A stretch of 64,000 nucleotides of DNA from Staphylococcus sp. CAG:324 (GTDB taxonomy: Bacteria; Bacillota_I; Bacilli_A; ML615J-28; CAG-313), in the NCBI GenBank assembly GCA_000433035.1, contig FR890797.1, positions 4,609 to 68,608 of the forward strand. The letters are read 5' to 3'. The notes beneath the pieces are model-generated. The model searched no databases. It had not been told where the DNA came from and was given only the letters and a program-made list of their open reading frames with translations. The first letter of the stretch is position 1; the number at the start of each line of letters is the position of its first letter. Positions 1 to 10,019 of this stretch are shown here, piece by piece. Position numbers and translations under genes: made by a program.

Positions 1-2157
1 GGCTTCTTTCGCATCTTCATATCGCTTTCCCCTTAAATCAAGAGTCATTGAAATCGTTGCCTTAGATTTACGGAATGAAAAATTGATTTCTTTTGGCTGT
101 TGATTGGTAATTGTTTTCACTTTTGTCAATTCTTTTTTAGCCAATTTTACACTCATATTTCCAATGGATACTTCATATTGATTGTCTTTCAAAATCCTTG
201 AAATAGTACCATATTGATCATATGATGTAATATAAACATCATCCCCTACTTCTAAATTACTATTATCAGTATTTTGCATCTCCCTTTCTTTAACAATATC
301 TCGATCCAAATTATTTACTTGATGTCTCACATCAATAATTTCATGAAGCTTAACCTGATCATTTTTTAATTTTTTAGCTTCTTCAATAATTTGTAACGCA
401 TCATTTTTAATTGTCATCACAAATTCATCGGCTTCTGCTTGCGCCTTTTTATACAGAATTTGTTTTTCTTTTTCAAATTTTTTCACTTTGGCATCATATT
501 CTTGTTTGATTTGATACGTATCTTCTTTTAATCTTTCATATTCTAAAGTCTGTTCTTCTAATTGTTTAGCTTTCTTTTCCAATTTTAAAACCAATTGGCG
601 AACAATATCATCAGAAGTAACCGCCATTTTTTTAGCATCATTGATGATTTCTTCTTTTAACCCCAATCGTTTTGCAATATTAAAGGCATTGCTGGAACCG
701 CTAATTCCAAGTTTTAATTCATAAGTGGGCGATAAAGTATGTTGATCAAATTCCATAGATGCATTTATCACATAGGGATTTTCAAATCCAAAAGTTTTTA
801 AATCAGAATAATGCGTAGTTGTGATAAAACTAACCTTTTCTTTAATTAAATAGTTTAAAATCGCTTTGGCAAGATTGGAACCTTCAATTGGATCCGTACC
901 AGAACCAATTTCATCAAACAAAACCAGCGATTTGGGCGTAATATTGTTAATAATCTCAGTGATATTCGTCATATGTGAAGAAAAAGTAGAGAGATTGCTC
1001 TCAATACTTTGATCATCTCCGATATCACAAAAAATTTGATCAAAAATCATTATATCGCTTTTTTCATCAGCGGGTATCAATAATCCATATTTAATCATTG
1101 TGCATAAAAGTCCTACAGTCTTTAACAACACTGTTTTTCCACCCGTATTTGGACCAGTGATAATAATTCCTAAATACCCATCACCAAAAGATACAGTATT
1201 GGGAATGACTTTTTTAACTTTTAATAATGGGTGCCTCGCTTTTATTAAATTTAAACGACCTTGATGATTTAACTTTGGCCTATAACCATCATAACTTTTT
1301 GCCAACATTCCTTTTGCAAAAATAAAATCAATCTCTTTGATAAGATGAAAATTTTCCTGTAACAATGGTTGTTCTAATAATAAAATTTGAGATAATTCCT
1401 TTAAAATACGATGAATTTCGGCTTTTTCTTCTTCTTGAAGTTTTGCTTTATCACTCATCATCTGACTCACAATGAATGGTTCAATAAAAATGGTTTGCAT
1501 ACTTGCACTTGTATCATGAATAATCCCTTTTATATGATTTTTGTATTCACTTTTGACCGCAAGACAATACCGATCATCACGCAGTACTATACTTGTTTGT
1601 GAAAGTTTTGCTGCTTCTTTAGCAACGATTTCTTGAAGTTTTTGCTTTAAATTTAATTCTATTTGAACTAATTTTTTCCTAAGAGATTTTAGTTTAGGAC
1701 TTGCATTATCTTCTACATTGCCTTCCTCATCAAGAGCTTTCAACAACATTTGTTCAATACTTTCATTTAAATACAGTTTTGATGTTATCATCTGGAAATA
1801 TTGAGATTCAATTTGATCTTTTTTTAAATGATTAGCAAATTTAACATTCGCTCTAATGGTTTCATATAGTTTAACCGTTTCATATAGTTCCTTACCAGAA
1901 AGAATGGCACCTTTGGAAAGCAACAATAAAATTTTATCATAATCACAACTCATATAAAGTGGTGCACGCATACTTCGCTGAATAATTCTTAAAGCCTCTT
2001 GTGTTTTTGTCAATTCCTCCTCAAGCATATTTATATTAGATGAAGGCTTCAAAGAAGAAATTTGAGTTTTAACAGCAGGTAAAATAGCAAATTCACTTAA
2101 TTTATCTAGTATTAATGAGAATTCTAATTTATTAATTGATTTTTCTTGAAAATTCAT
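1..2157 (-). CDS. mutS2: Endonuclease MutS2, 3' end cut by window edge
   Basis: MutS-family ATPase that acts on recombination intermediates and, in Bacillus, on collided ribosomes. The visible 719 codons hold the MutS core and lever helices, a Walker A motif GPNTGGKT near residue 335, the downstream FDEIGSGTDP Walker B and TTHYSDLK motifs, a long charged coiled coil after about residue 510, and the start of the Smr nuclease domain (LDLRGKRYEDA) at the window edge. About 60-70 C-terminal residues are missing because the window ends. The ATG at 2157 has a clear AGGAG site just upstream. It is divergent from rnhC, sharing a short intergenic region. Confidence 0.95.
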   Translation of the reverse strand, partial: MNFQEKSINKLEFSLILDKLSEFAILPAVKTQISSLKPSSNINMLEEELTKTQEALRIIQRSMRAPLYMSCDYDKILLLLSKGAILSGKELYETVKLYETIRANVKFANHLKKDQIESQYFQMITSKLYLNESIEQMLLKALDEEGNVEDNASPKLKSLRKKLVQIELNLKQKLQEIVAKEAAKLSQTSIVLRDDRYCLAVKSEYKNHIKGIIHDTSASMQTIFIEPFIVSQMMSDKAKLQEEEKAEIHRILKELSQILLLEQPLLQENFHLIKEIDFIFAKGMLAKSYDGYRPKLNHQGRLNLIKARHPLLKVKKVIPNTVSFGDGYLGIIITGPNTGGKTVLLKTVGLLCTMIKYGLLIPADEKSDIMIFDQIFCDIGDDQSIESNLSTFSSHMTNITEIINNITPKSLVLFDEIGSGTDPIEGSNLAKAILNYLIKEKVSFITTTHYSDLKTFGFENPYVINASMEFDQHTLSPTYELKLGISGSSNAFNIAKRLGLKEEIINDAKKMAVTSDDIVRQLVLKLEKKAKQLEEQTLEYERLKEDTYQIKQEYDAKVKKFEKEKQILYKKAQAEADEFVMTIKNDALQIIEEAKKLKNDQVKLHEIIDVRHQVNNLDRDIVKEREMQNTDNSNLEVGDDVYITSYDQYGTISRILKDNQYEVSIGNMSVKLAKKELTKVKTITNQQPKEINFSFRKSKATISMTLDLRGKRYEDAKEA

Positions 2158-2242
2158 AAGAAATCTCCTTTTTTTAATAATTTATCAAATTGTAACACTT
2201 TTTTTTTATTTATGGTAAAATAAGAGTGGAGGTTGGTATAAA

Positions 2243-3214
2243 ATGAATACACAAACCAATAATACTCATAAAATAAAAGCGACGTCTACTCAACTAAACG
2301 AAATGCTAGAATATTATCAAGGTTATCTTACATATAACTCTAGTAATTATATTATTGCTAGAGCCAAATTGACCAACGCAACCATTACTTTTTATCGAAC
2401 AAATGTCGTTTTATTTCAAGGAACTAATGAAGTTCAAGAATATAATTATTGGGCTCAAAAATATGGCCTAGAAATTGAAAATATTCAAAAAAATGAGACT
2501 GTACATTATTCACATCTGTCAGTCATTGGAAGTGACGAGGTAGGTACAGGTGATTATTTTGGTCCTATCGTTGTTTGTGCAACTTTTGTTACAAAAGAAA
2601 CATCTGAACAATTGCGTCATCTTGGTGTAAAAGATTCAAAATTGCTAACAGATAAACAAATGATTCCAATGGCTCTAAAAATCGCTAATTTGATCCCTTA
2701 CTCAATTGTATACTTAGAACCAATTCGTCTAAATGCTTTAACTAAAAATAAAGATAATCTTAATTTTGTTAAGGCTTACCTACATAATAAGGTTATAAAT
2801 AGTATACTAAAAAAGATTGGTGATGTAAAGTGTGACGCTATTTTAGTTGATGAATTTACACCTAAAGAAAAATACTTAGAATACCTTAAAGAAACACCAA
2901 ATGTAATCAGCAATATCACTTTAATCAAGCATGGAGAAAAAGCCCATATGAGTATTGCTGCAGCATCAATCCTTGCAAGAGTAGCATTTTTACGTGAATT
3001 AGCTAAACTTTCTAAAAAATATGATTTGGAATTGTTAAAAGGAGCAGGTCCTGAAGTTGATCGAAATGCGATTAATTTTGTAAAATCTTTTGGATGGGAC
3101 GAATTAAAAAAAATTGCCAAACTAAAATTTGCTAATACTGAACGAATAAAACAATACTTTTTAACAAATCCTATGCCTAAATCAAGACAAGGAAATTTCT
3201 ATAATGAACAATAA
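2243..3214 (+). CDS. rnhC: Ribonuclease HIII
   Basis: Type 2 RNase H that cuts the RNA strand of RNA-DNA hybrids. The first ~85 residues form the TBP-like N-terminal domain typical of RNase HIII, followed by the catalytic block GSDEVGTGDYFGP near residue 93, and later DSK and VDEF acidic residues. The 323-residue length fits the family. GGAGG at about 2228 sets the ATG start. Monocistronic and ended by a strong hairpin at 3263-3299. An extended -10 (TGGTAAAAT, 2213-2221) lies very close upstream, which would leave a very short leader. Confidence 0.96.
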   Translation: MNTQTNNTHKIKATSTQLNEMLEYYQGYLTYNSSNYIIARAKLTNATITFYRTNVVLFQGTNEVQEYNYWAQKYGLEIENIQKNETVHYSHLSVIGSDEVGTGDYFGPIVVCATFVTKETSEQLRHLGVKDSKLLTDKQMIPMALKIANLIPYSIVYLEPIRLNALTKNKDNLNFVKAYLHNKVINSILKKIGDVKCDAILVDEFTPKEKYLEYLKETPNVISNITLIKHGEKAHMSIAAASILARVAFLRELAKLSKKYDLELLKGAGPEVDRNAINFVKSFGWDELKKIAKLKFANTERIKQYFLTNPMPKSRQGNFYNEQ

Positions 3215-3262
3215 ATCCATTTGTAATATAGGTAGTCTTTAGTCAGCATAAAAACAACTAAT

Positions 3263-3305
3263 AAAAACCCTATTTGGCTTTTAACCAAATAGGGTTTTTA
3301 TTTTT
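3263..3305 (+). terminator. Rho-independent terminator after rnhC
   Basis: A perfect 15-bp stem (3263-3277 with 3285-3299) with a 7-nt loop, its 3' arm ending in a T-run that continues to 3305. Placed 48 bases after the rnhC stop. Confidence 0.9.
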
Positions 3306-3403
3306 AAGGATCTATTTTTATGTTCTAGATATTTGGATTCAATAAATTCTTTGCAACTTTTGGTCTATCTGCATATTTTATTTTTCTTTTATAATTCCAT
3401 AAA

Positions 3404-3454
3404 AAATGTAGACACATTATTCACTGATATGTATCCGTTTTTGTGTCTACATTT
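3404..3454 (-). terminator. Terminator of the aspS-to-rluD minus-strand run
   Basis: A 13-bp inverted repeat (AAATGTAGACACA at 3404-3416 and its complement at 3442-3454) with a 25-nt loop. Read on the minus strand it follows the pseudouridine synthase stop directly and ends in six T residues. Confidence 0.75.
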
Positions 3455-3457
3455 ATT

Positions 3458-4399
3458 TTATCCTTTCGACTTTTGGTCTATGCTTTTCAATTCTTCTATT
3501 TTATCATAAAATTCTTGAGGAATATCACTATTAAATTCCATTAATTGATTGGTTCTTGGATGTATAAAACCCAGTGTTTTAGCATGTAAATATTGACCAA
3601 AATCACTAGTTTGCTTTTTGATACCATATAAAGGATCATTTAATACAGGATGACCAATATATGCCATGTGTACTCTAATCTGATGTGTACGCCCAGTTTC
3701 TAATTCTAACTCTATTAGTGTTGCATCACGATAACGATCTAGTACTTTAAAATGGGTTACTGCCTCCTTTCCCCCTTCTACTACTGCCATTTTTTGTCTA
3801 TTGTTAGGATCTCGTCCAATTGGAGCAGTAATTTTTCCTAAATTATGATTAATATTACCAATAACAATAGCAATATATTTTCGCTTTGTAGTTTTATTAC
3901 GTAATTGTTCACTTAGTACTTTATGCGTAAAATTATTTTTAGAAACGACCAATAATCCCGATGTATCTTTGTCAATTCTATGAACAATACCACTTCTTGC
4001 TTGACCTCCAATATCAGAAAGCATTTTACAATGAAATAATAATGCATTTACCAAAGTATTGTGTGAGTGACCAGGAGCTGGATGAACAACCATTCCACTT
4101 GGCTTATTTACTACTAATAAGTCATTATCTTCATAGACAATATCAAGCGGTATCTCTTCGGGAATAATATCTACAATTTCTGCTTCTTTTGTTAGTACAT
4201 ATATCAGATCATCATTCACAACTTTATAACTAGGTTTAACAATTTTTGAATTGACTAAAATAAGAGATTCATCGAAATAACCTTTGATTTCACTTCGTGA
4301 TAAATCTTCACAAACCTCAGATAAATACTTATCAACCCTAATACTTTCTACTTCTTCATCTAAAATGCTTACATCTACAATATATTCATCTCTAATCAT
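3458..4399 (-). CDS. RluD-family ribosomal RNA pseudouridine synthase
   Basis: Converts uridine to pseudouridine in RNA. An S4-like RNA-binding domain occupies about the first 75 residues, followed by the RluA/RluD catalytic domain with the signature HRIDKDTSGLLV, the Asp at about residue 143 being the catalytic base, and RTHQIRVH further on. I chose the ATG at 4399, which overlaps the lspA stop (ATGATTAG) and has GGTGAG before it. In-frame GTG 4408 and TTG 4411 are possible. The linkage lspA-rluD is the same as in Bacillus (ylyB type). The exact target uridine cannot be told from sequence. Confidence 0.93.
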   Translation of the reverse strand: MIRDEYIVDVSILDEEVESIRVDKYLSEVCEDLSRSEIKGYFDESLILVNSKIVKPSYKVVNDDLIYVLTKEAEIVDIIPEEIPLDIVYEDNDLLVVNKPSGMVVHPAPGHSHNTLVNALLFHCKMLSDIGGQARSGIVHRIDKDTSGLLVVSKNNFTHKVLSEQLRNKTTKRKYIAIVIGNINHNLGKITAPIGRDPNNRQKMAVVEGGKEAVTHFKVLDRYRDATLIELELETGRTHQIRVHMAYIGHPVLNDPLYGIKKQTSDFGQYLHAKTLGFIHPRTNQLMEFNSDIPQEFYDKIEELKSIDQKSKG

Positions 4400-5219
4400 T
4401 TTTCTCACCAACTTGTTCGGCTATTTCATTTTGATTTTCAACTTTCTTTTCTTTTTTTAAATGAAGTGAATCCATAAAAAGAATACTAATCATCAATAAA
4501 ATCGTACCAACTACTAAGAAAGAATCTGCAAGATTAAAAATGGGAAAATCCATAAATCCCAATTCAATAAAATCAACAACACCTTCCATACGGAAAAAGC
4601 GATCAATCATGTTGCCAATCGTACCACCTAAAATAAAAACAATTGCAATACTATAAAGTGGCTTTTTTTTAAGATTAAAATCTTTCATAAAATAGAAAAT
4701 AACAAAACTGGCAATTAAACTAATAATGGCAAGAATATCCGTATGCCCAGAACACATACTCCAAGCAGCTCCCTTATTATAGGCTAAGCGCCAATGCAAA
4801 ACATTTTTAATAAAAACAGTTGATTCTATTTCTGAAAGATGATTGATTGCAATTAACTTAGTAAGTTGATCAAAAAAGACAATGCATCCTGCTATCAAAA
4901 GACCTACTCCAAAAGGTCCTAATAATTCTTTTACAAAAATATTTAAATATTCTTTTTTAGGAAGCGTTTTATTCTCATAATTATTTAATAACTTGGTATA
5001 AATAACATTAGAAAAAGCAATAATTACAATAAAAATAATCATCAATATCAAAATAGTAAGCCAAAAACCTAAAGTTAAATAAGAATATTGCATGAAAAGA
5101 ATGATAGCTAAGATAAAAAATGGTACAAAAATTAATAATGTAATTAAAATTGACCATATACTTGCCTTAAAAAGTGAAGTTTTTGCCAATTGTTTCAACT
5201 TATCAAATATTTTTTTCAT
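4392..5219 (-). CDS. lspA: Lipoprotein signal peptidase II with long N-terminal membrane extension
   Basis: Aspartic membrane protease that cleaves prolipoprotein signal peptides after lipidation. The C-terminal ~165 residues are a normal LspA: GNMIDRFF with catalytic Asp206, and NLADSFLVVG with Asp232. Before it lie ~105 extra residues with two strong membrane segments (about 20-44 and 48-75) and a basic linker. Family members are usually 150-170 residues, so 275 is unusual. The reading frame is continuous and the start has a good GGAGG-type site, so the extension is probably translated. The gene overlaps rluD by 8 bases. Confidence 0.92.
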   Translation of the reverse strand: MKKIFDKLKQLAKTSLFKASIWSILITLLIFVPFFILAIILFMQYSYLTLGFWLTILILMIIFIVIIAFSNVIYTKLLNNYENKTLPKKEYLNIFVKELLGPFGVGLLIAGCIVFFDQLTKLIAINHLSEIESTVFIKNVLHWRLAYNKGAAWSMCSGHTDILAIISLIASFVIFYFMKDFNLKKKPLYSIAIVFILGGTIGNMIDRFFRMEGVVDFIELGFMDFPIFNLADSFLVVGTILLMISILFMDSLHLKKEKKVENQNEIAEQVGEKND

Positions 5220-5230
5220 CGTTCCTCCTT

Positions 5231-6325
5231 TTAATTATTTTCCAAATAATTAATAATATCATTTAAAGAACTCACAATAACTAATTTCATTTTAGGATTT
5301 TTCAAATTTTGGTATGAAGAAAGAGCCTCAAGATAGTTAGATTCTTTCGTATATATTTCTTCTTCAAGAGAGGAAACAGGAACAAAGAAAATATCAGCAT
5401 TAGCTAAATGAGCAGCTATAACTTTTTGATAAATTCCTCCTATTGGCCCGGCATTACCATACACATCAACAGTACCAGTTCCTACAATTCTTAGTCCATT
5501 CGTAAGAGTATTGCTCTTCAAACTATCATAGACATACAGTGCTTCCATCAAACCACCACTTGGACCAATTGAACTACCATATTGCCATGAATAACTTGGA
5601 ATAGTTTGATTCTTAGTTGGTACTACATACTCATATGTCGCAATTCCTAAACTAGCAATTTTTTTATTTTCCTTATTATAATAATATTCCGTACTAATTT
5701 CAAATTCTAATTCTTTTGTCACATAATTATTTTTGGTTTCTTCTACTTGACGTAGGACAGTAATCTGATATTTTTTATCTTTTTCAAAAAGTAAATTTTC
5801 AGTGGCTACTTCAAATTCATTATTACCAGTCAATCCTTTTAACTCTTTTCCTTCAAATTTAGTAATAATATCACCAACTTGTAATTCTTCTGAAGCATAG
5901 GAATAAAGGGTATGAATAATATAACCTTTAAATGAACTCTCATCTACAATTTCTTGATAACCTGCTGCTTGATAGCCTGAAATAATGGCATTGTAAATAC
6001 TAACTCGTTTTTGAATTACACCTGATGAATATATTTGATTGGTATCTGTTACTTGATACTCATACGTTTTTTCAACTTGAGCATTTTTATGAATTAAACC
6101 TAACAAGTAATTTAATAGACTAACCTTCGAATAAGAATAAACCGAAACCGTATTCACATTACAAATATCACTATTACCAATGGTGATTTCACTTGATACT
6201 TTAGAAATCACTGCTGGGGTTGTAATATCATAATTGACTTTAATTATGGATGAAAGGACAATAAATAAATATGGAATAGCAAGAATAATTAATAATTTTC
6301 GATATTCTTTAATTAATTTTTTCAT
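5231..6325 (-). CDS. PDZ-Lon type membrane serine protease (YlbL/SepM family)
   Basis: Membrane-anchored protease of the YlbL/SepM type. One N-terminal transmembrane helix (about 10-28) is followed by an extracytoplasmic region, a PDZ domain (about 130-205) and a Lon-type S16 protease domain (about 245-345). The dyad is visible as Ser in GPSGGLM and Lys in GPIGGIYQK. In streptococci SepM matures competence peptide and in Bacillus YlbL is linked to DNA-damage recovery, so the substrate here is unknown. Its start overlaps the end of the dCMP deaminase gene by 4 bases, indicating co-translation. Confidence 0.88.
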   Translation of the reverse strand: MKKLIKEYRKLLIILAIPYLFIVLSSIIKVNYDITTPAVISKVSSEITIGNSDICNVNTVSVYSYSKVSLLNYLLGLIHKNAQVEKTYEYQVTDTNQIYSSGVIQKRVSIYNAIISGYQAAGYQEIVDESSFKGYIIHTLYSYASEELQVGDIITKFEGKELKGLTGNNEFEVATENLLFEKDKKYQITVLRQVEETKNNYVTKELEFEISTEYYYNKENKKIASLGIATYEYVVPTKNQTIPSYSWQYGSSIGPSGGLMEALYVYDSLKSNTLTNGLRIVGTGTVDVYGNAGPIGGIYQKVIAAHLANADIFFVPVSSLEEEIYTKESNYLEALSSYQNLKNPKMKLVIVSSLNDIINYLENN

Positions 6326-6795
6326 TCATTTTCAATCCTTATATTCATATTTTTCATTTTTCGATACTTTAATCCAGCACTGTCAGCCATTTTTTTAGAA
6401 GCTAAATCCGACGGAGTACCACTATATTTATCCGACAAATATACGATTTCTTTAATTCCACTTTGAATAATCAATTTCATGCATTCATGACAAGGAAAAA
6501 GACTTACATAAAGAGTAGCACCTTCTAAACTACTAGTAGAATTTAAGATTGCATTGGGTTCTGCATGCACAACATATGGATATTTGGTATTTAAAAAATC
6601 ACCATCTCGCTCCCAAGGATATACATCATCATTACATCCATAGGGAAAACCATTATAACCAATTCCTACAATACGTTTATTTTCATTAACAATACAAGCC
6701 CCAACTTTAGTATTTGGATCTTTACTTCGATGTGCTGAGAGTAAAGCTACCCCCATAAAATATTCATCCCAAGAAATATAATCCGTACTCTTCAT
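6322..6795 (-). CDS. comEB: dCMP deaminase (ComEB type)
   Basis: Deaminates dCMP to dUMP for thymidylate synthesis. The 157-residue protein has the zinc-dependent deaminase signature: HAEPNAIL (zinc His and proton-shuttle Glu) and PCHECMKLI (two zinc Cys). Length and motifs fit dCMP deaminase rather than cytidine deaminase, which is separately encoded at 29.5 kb. GGAGG precedes the ATG. It lies between aspS and the PDZ-Lon protease in one run of minus-strand genes. Confidence 0.93.
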   Translation of the reverse strand: MKSTDYISWDEYFMGVALLSAHRSKDPNTKVGACIVNENKRIVGIGYNGFPYGCNDDVYPWERDGDFLNTKYPYVVHAEPNAILNSTSSLEGATLYVSLFPCHECMKLIIQSGIKEIVYLSDKYSGTPSDLASKKMADSAGLKYRKMKNMNIRIENE

Positions 6796-6805
6796 TTTTT
6801 ACCTC

Positions 6806-8551
6806 CTATTTATTATAGTTTATATTTAATTCCTTTAACTGTTTGGCAGAAACTGGCGTTGGAGCATCACTCATTGGACATCTAGCACTAGCAGCTTTGG
6901 GAAAAGCAATTACTTCACGCAAATTATTGTTTCCTGTGAGCAACATCACAAGGCGATCTAAACCAATTGCAAAACCTCCATGAGGAGGAGTACCATATTT
7001 TAAAGCATCAACAAAAAAAGAAAATTGTTTTTTAACTTCATCACTACTTAATCCAATTGCTTTAAACATTTTTGCTTGAATTTCTTGATTATGAATTCGA
7101 ATACTACCGCCACCTAATTCATATCCATTTAATACAATATCATATGCTTTAGCACGACACTTTTGGGGATTTTCTAACATCAAATCTTCATCTCCATCTT
7201 TGGGAGAAGTAAATGGATGATGGGCAGCAACATATCTTTCTTCTTCTTCGCTGTACTCGAATAATGGCCAATTAACAACCCATAAAAAATGAAATTTAGA
7301 TTGATCAATCAAATTCATTTCTTTTGCAATTTGAAGACGTAATGCCCCTAGGGAGAAATTACAAGTTTCCCGTTCATCGGAAACGATTAAAACTAAATCC
7401 TTTTCTTCGACCCCATAGTTTTCTATAAGCATTTTACTAGTATCATCATTTAAAAATTTAGCAATTGAGCCACTAAATTTACTATTTTCATATTTAAGCC
7501 AAGCAAGACCATTAGCATGATACTTTTTCACTAATTCTGTTAAGCGATCTAGTTCTTTTCTAGAATATTTTTCCGCTCCATTTTTAACAATAATCCCTTT
7601 GACACAATTGCCAAGAGCAATTTGATTTTGAAAAACACCAAACTCAATTTTATTTGCCCATTTTGTAAAATCTTCAAGCAACATAGCAAATCTAGTGTCT
7701 GGTTTATCAGATCCATATCGATTCATTGCAACATCATAATCCATTTTCATAAATGGTATTTGAATATCTTGATCTAATACTTCTTTCCATATATGCTTTA
7801 GCAATCTTTCTGTAATATCATAAATCTCATTTTCATCAACAAAACTCATCTCAACATCAATTTGAGTGAATTCCAATTGTCTATCCGCTCTTAAATCTTC
7901 GTCACGAAAGCATTTTACAATTTGAAAATATTTTTCAAATCCTGCTACCATTAGTAGTTGTTTATACATTTGAGGTGATTGTGGTAAAGCATAAAATGAA
8001 CCTGCATACAAACGCGATGGAACTAAAAAATCTCTTGCACCTTCTGGTGTGGATTTACCAAGGTATGGTGTTTCAATTTCAACAAAGCCCTCCGCATCAA
8101 AAAAATTACGAGTAGCCATCATTGTTCGATGTCGTAAAATTAAATTTTTTTGCATAACCGGCCTTCTTAAGTCCAAATAACGATATTTCATTCTAGTATC
8201 TTCTAAGGCATCTGTTTGATCTTGAATAAGAAGGGGAGGATTTTCTGCTTCATTTAAAATCTTTAGTTCACTAACGATTACCTCAATATCACCAGTTGGA
8301 AGATTTTCATTTTTATTTTGTCTTTCTACAACTAAACCAGTAACATATAAAACATATTCATTCTTTACATCTAGTGCTTTAGAATAATTTTCATTGTTAG
8401 GTTCAATGACTAACTGAACAATACCACTTCGATCTCTTAAATCTATAAAGATAAGTCCTCCAAGATTTCTTTTTTTACTACACCAACCTACTAAATGAAC
8501 CGTTTCTCCGATATTTTCTATTCTAAGTTCTCCATTTGTTTTACTTCGCAT
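6806..8551 (-). CDS. aspS: Aspartyl-tRNA synthetase
   Basis: Charges tRNA-Asp. The 581-residue class II synthetase has an N-terminal OB-fold anticodon-binding domain (1-110), motif 2 ([18 protein letters not shown]), a GAD insertion (about 280-410) and motif 3 ([13 protein letters not shown]). The GAD insertion marks the bacterial form. GGAG lies upstream of the ATG. Expression is probably controlled by the T-box leader directly upstream, that is by uncharged tRNA. No second aspartyl or asparaginyl synthetase is seen nearby, but asnA at 43 kb supplies asparagine. Confidence 0.97.
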   Translation of the reverse strand: MRSKTNGELRIENIGETVHLVGWCSKKRNLGGLIFIDLRDRSGIVQLVIEPNNENYSKALDVKNEYVLYVTGLVVERQNKNENLPTGDIEVIVSELKILNEAENPPLLIQDQTDALEDTRMKYRYLDLRRPVMQKNLILRHRTMMATRNFFDAEGFVEIETPYLGKSTPEGARDFLVPSRLYAGSFYALPQSPQMYKQLLMVAGFEKYFQIVKCFRDEDLRADRQLEFTQIDVEMSFVDENEIYDITERLLKHIWKEVLDQDIQIPFMKMDYDVAMNRYGSDKPDTRFAMLLEDFTKWANKIEFGVFQNQIALGNCVKGIIVKNGAEKYSRKELDRLTELVKKYHANGLAWLKYENSKFSGSIAKFLNDDTSKMLIENYGVEEKDLVLIVSDERETCNFSLGALRLQIAKEMNLIDQSKFHFLWVVNWPLFEYSEEEERYVAAHHPFTSPKDGDEDLMLENPQKCRAKAYDIVLNGYELGGGSIRIHNQEIQAKMFKAIGLSSDEVKKQFSFFVDALKYGTPPHGGFAIGLDRLVMLLTGNNNLREVIAFPKAASARCPMSDAPTPVSAKQLKELNINYNK

Positions 8552-8559
8552 ATTTATTC

Positions 8560-8726
8560 TCCTTATATCATAATAAAAAATAGAGTGACTAATTTATCAT
8601 CCTAAGGACGAAGATATCTCCGCGGTACCACCTTAGTTTGGACAAGCCACCCTCTTATTGTTGCTTAACGTGCAAAATACGTTTTCTCCCAATTTGTCAG
8701 ATTGTTCAACGAAAAAATTTATTTAC
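8560..8726 (-). ncRNA. T-box leader of aspS
   Basis: The minus strand carries the highly conserved T-box sequence GGTGGTACCGCG (complement of 8621-8632), whose central bulge pairs with the acceptor end of uncharged tRNA. About 85 bases of 5' leader precede it with a possible Stem I (GTTG...CAAC) and a candidate Asp specifier GAC. The antiterminator could pair AAGG with CCTT downstream. A usual strong terminator repeating that downstream arm is not obvious: only a 6-bp CGTCC/GGATG hairpin and a late T-run (near 8575-8581) are seen, so the output step is uncertain. Confidence 0.85.
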
Positions 8727-8732
8727 TTTAGT

Positions 8733-8761
8733 ATTATACTCAATTTATATTTTTATTTCAA
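8733..8761 (-). promoter_or_regulatory. Sigma-A-type promoter of the aspS T-box leader
   Basis: TTGAAA and TATAAT separated by exactly 17 bases on the minus strand, placing transcription start near 8726 at the beginning of the T-box leader. Confidence 0.8.
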
Positions 8762-8777
8762 GCAAATTCACTCATAA

Positions 8778-10019
8778 TTATTTTTTATCTCTCCAAGATT
8801 TATCAAATTTATCTACTCTTATATTATGATGTTCAGAGGAGCTAACTCCTCTTTTTAAAGCAAGACCACCAAGATCACTATTGATACTTTTAATTAAATT
8901 ATCAATCTCATGATCTTTTTGTTCTTCATCTAGTGAATCAAATATGGATAATTGTTTTATTTCATCATTTGCTTCAATTAGTTTTCCGGCTGAAACACCT
9001 ATTAACCGTAATGGAAAAGCATCATCATAAAATTCTTCAAATAAATTTTCAAACATTTTATAAATTCTTCGACTATCTGAGGTAGGATTCATTATTGTTA
9101 TACTTTTGCTTGTAACTTTAAAATTATTATATTTTAGTTGAAGTGTAAAATTATAAGCTTTTAAACTATGTTTTTCCATTCGATGACACATCGTATTAGT
9201 AAGTAATTTAATAATTAATTTCATATTAGACAAATCGTATTCATCGTGGTCAAAGGTTTGCGAATTGCTTATAGAAGAAACATCATTAAAACGATTAATA
9301 TCTACTTCATTTGATCCTATCCCATTTGCATGTGAATAAAGACTAAGAGCATTCGTTTCTCCAATGATTTCTTTTAGCAAATCTACATTATCATAATTGG
9401 CAAGTTCGCCAATTGTTTTAATTCCCATCGTTAAAAGGGTAGTAAGTGTCTTTTTGCCAACTCCAAACATACTTTTTATAGGCATTGGCCATAATTTTTC
9501 TGCTATTTCTCGTTTTCTTAAAATTGTAATCCCCAAAGGTTTTTTCATCTCCGATGCCATTTTAGCTAAAAATTTATTTGGAGCAATCCCAATACTACAG
9601 GGAAGTTTAAATTGTTCTAATAAATCTGTTTGAATTTTTTTTGCTAGGTCAACAACTTCTTCTGGTTTACAGACATCAGTGATATCTAGATATCCTTCAT
9701 CTATACTAGCCGGCTCTACAAGTGGCGTGATTTTTAAAACATATTCAAAAAATTTTCTTGAATATTCTCCATATATTCCCATTGATGGCTCTACTATAAT
9801 TAAATCAGGACATTTTCTCAAAGCATCGCTGACTCTCATTGCTGAATGAACTCCATAAGGCCTTGCCTCATAACTTGCCGCAAGGATGATTCCTCTTCGG
9901 TCTTTGGCATTGGGAGCTACAGCTATTTTTTTACCTTTTAAAGCAGGATTTTGGGCAATTTCACAACTGGCAAAAAAACAATTCATATCAATATGCAAAA
10001 TTATTCTATTTTTTTTAAT
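8778..10019 (-). CDS. dinB: DNA polymerase IV (DinB, Y family)
   Basis: Translesion polymerase. Catalytic carboxylates are visible in HIDMNCFFASCE and in the PASIDEGYLD motif. Helix-hairpin-helix and little-finger domains follow, giving a normal ~410 residues. The start is hard: the frame has no ATG, GTG or TTG at the expected position. A TTG at 10109 would run into the divergent gene at 10090. I placed the start at an ATT (10019), nine bases after an AAGGGA site, giving a start matching the family (MKKNRIILHIDMN). An error in the adjacent run of eight A residues is an alternative. Confidence 0.9.
   Translation of the reverse strand: MKKNRIILHIDMNCFFASCEIAQNPALKGKKIAVAPNAKDRRGIILAASYEARPYGVHSAMRVSDALRKCPDLIIVEPSMGIYGEYSRKFFEYVLKITPLVEPASIDEGYLDITDVCKPEEVVDLAKKIQTDLLEQFKLPCSIGIAPNKFLAKMASEMKKPLGITILRKREIAEKLWPMPIKSMFGVGKKTLTTLLTMGIKTIGELANYDNVDLLKEIIGETNALSLYSHANGIGSNEVDINRFNDVSSISNSQTFDHDEYDLSNMKLIIKLLTNTMCHRMEKHSLKAYNFTLQLKYNNFKVTSKSITIMNPTSDSRRIYKMFENLFEEFYDDAFPLRLIGVSAGKLIEANDEIKQLSIFDSLDEEQKDHEIDNLIKSINSDLGGLALKRGVSSSEHHNIRVDKFDKSWRDKK

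Noticed and set aside
2776..3120. A 114-codon open frame on the minus strand
   Set aside because: Antisense to rnhC, which has a complete RNase HIII pattern.
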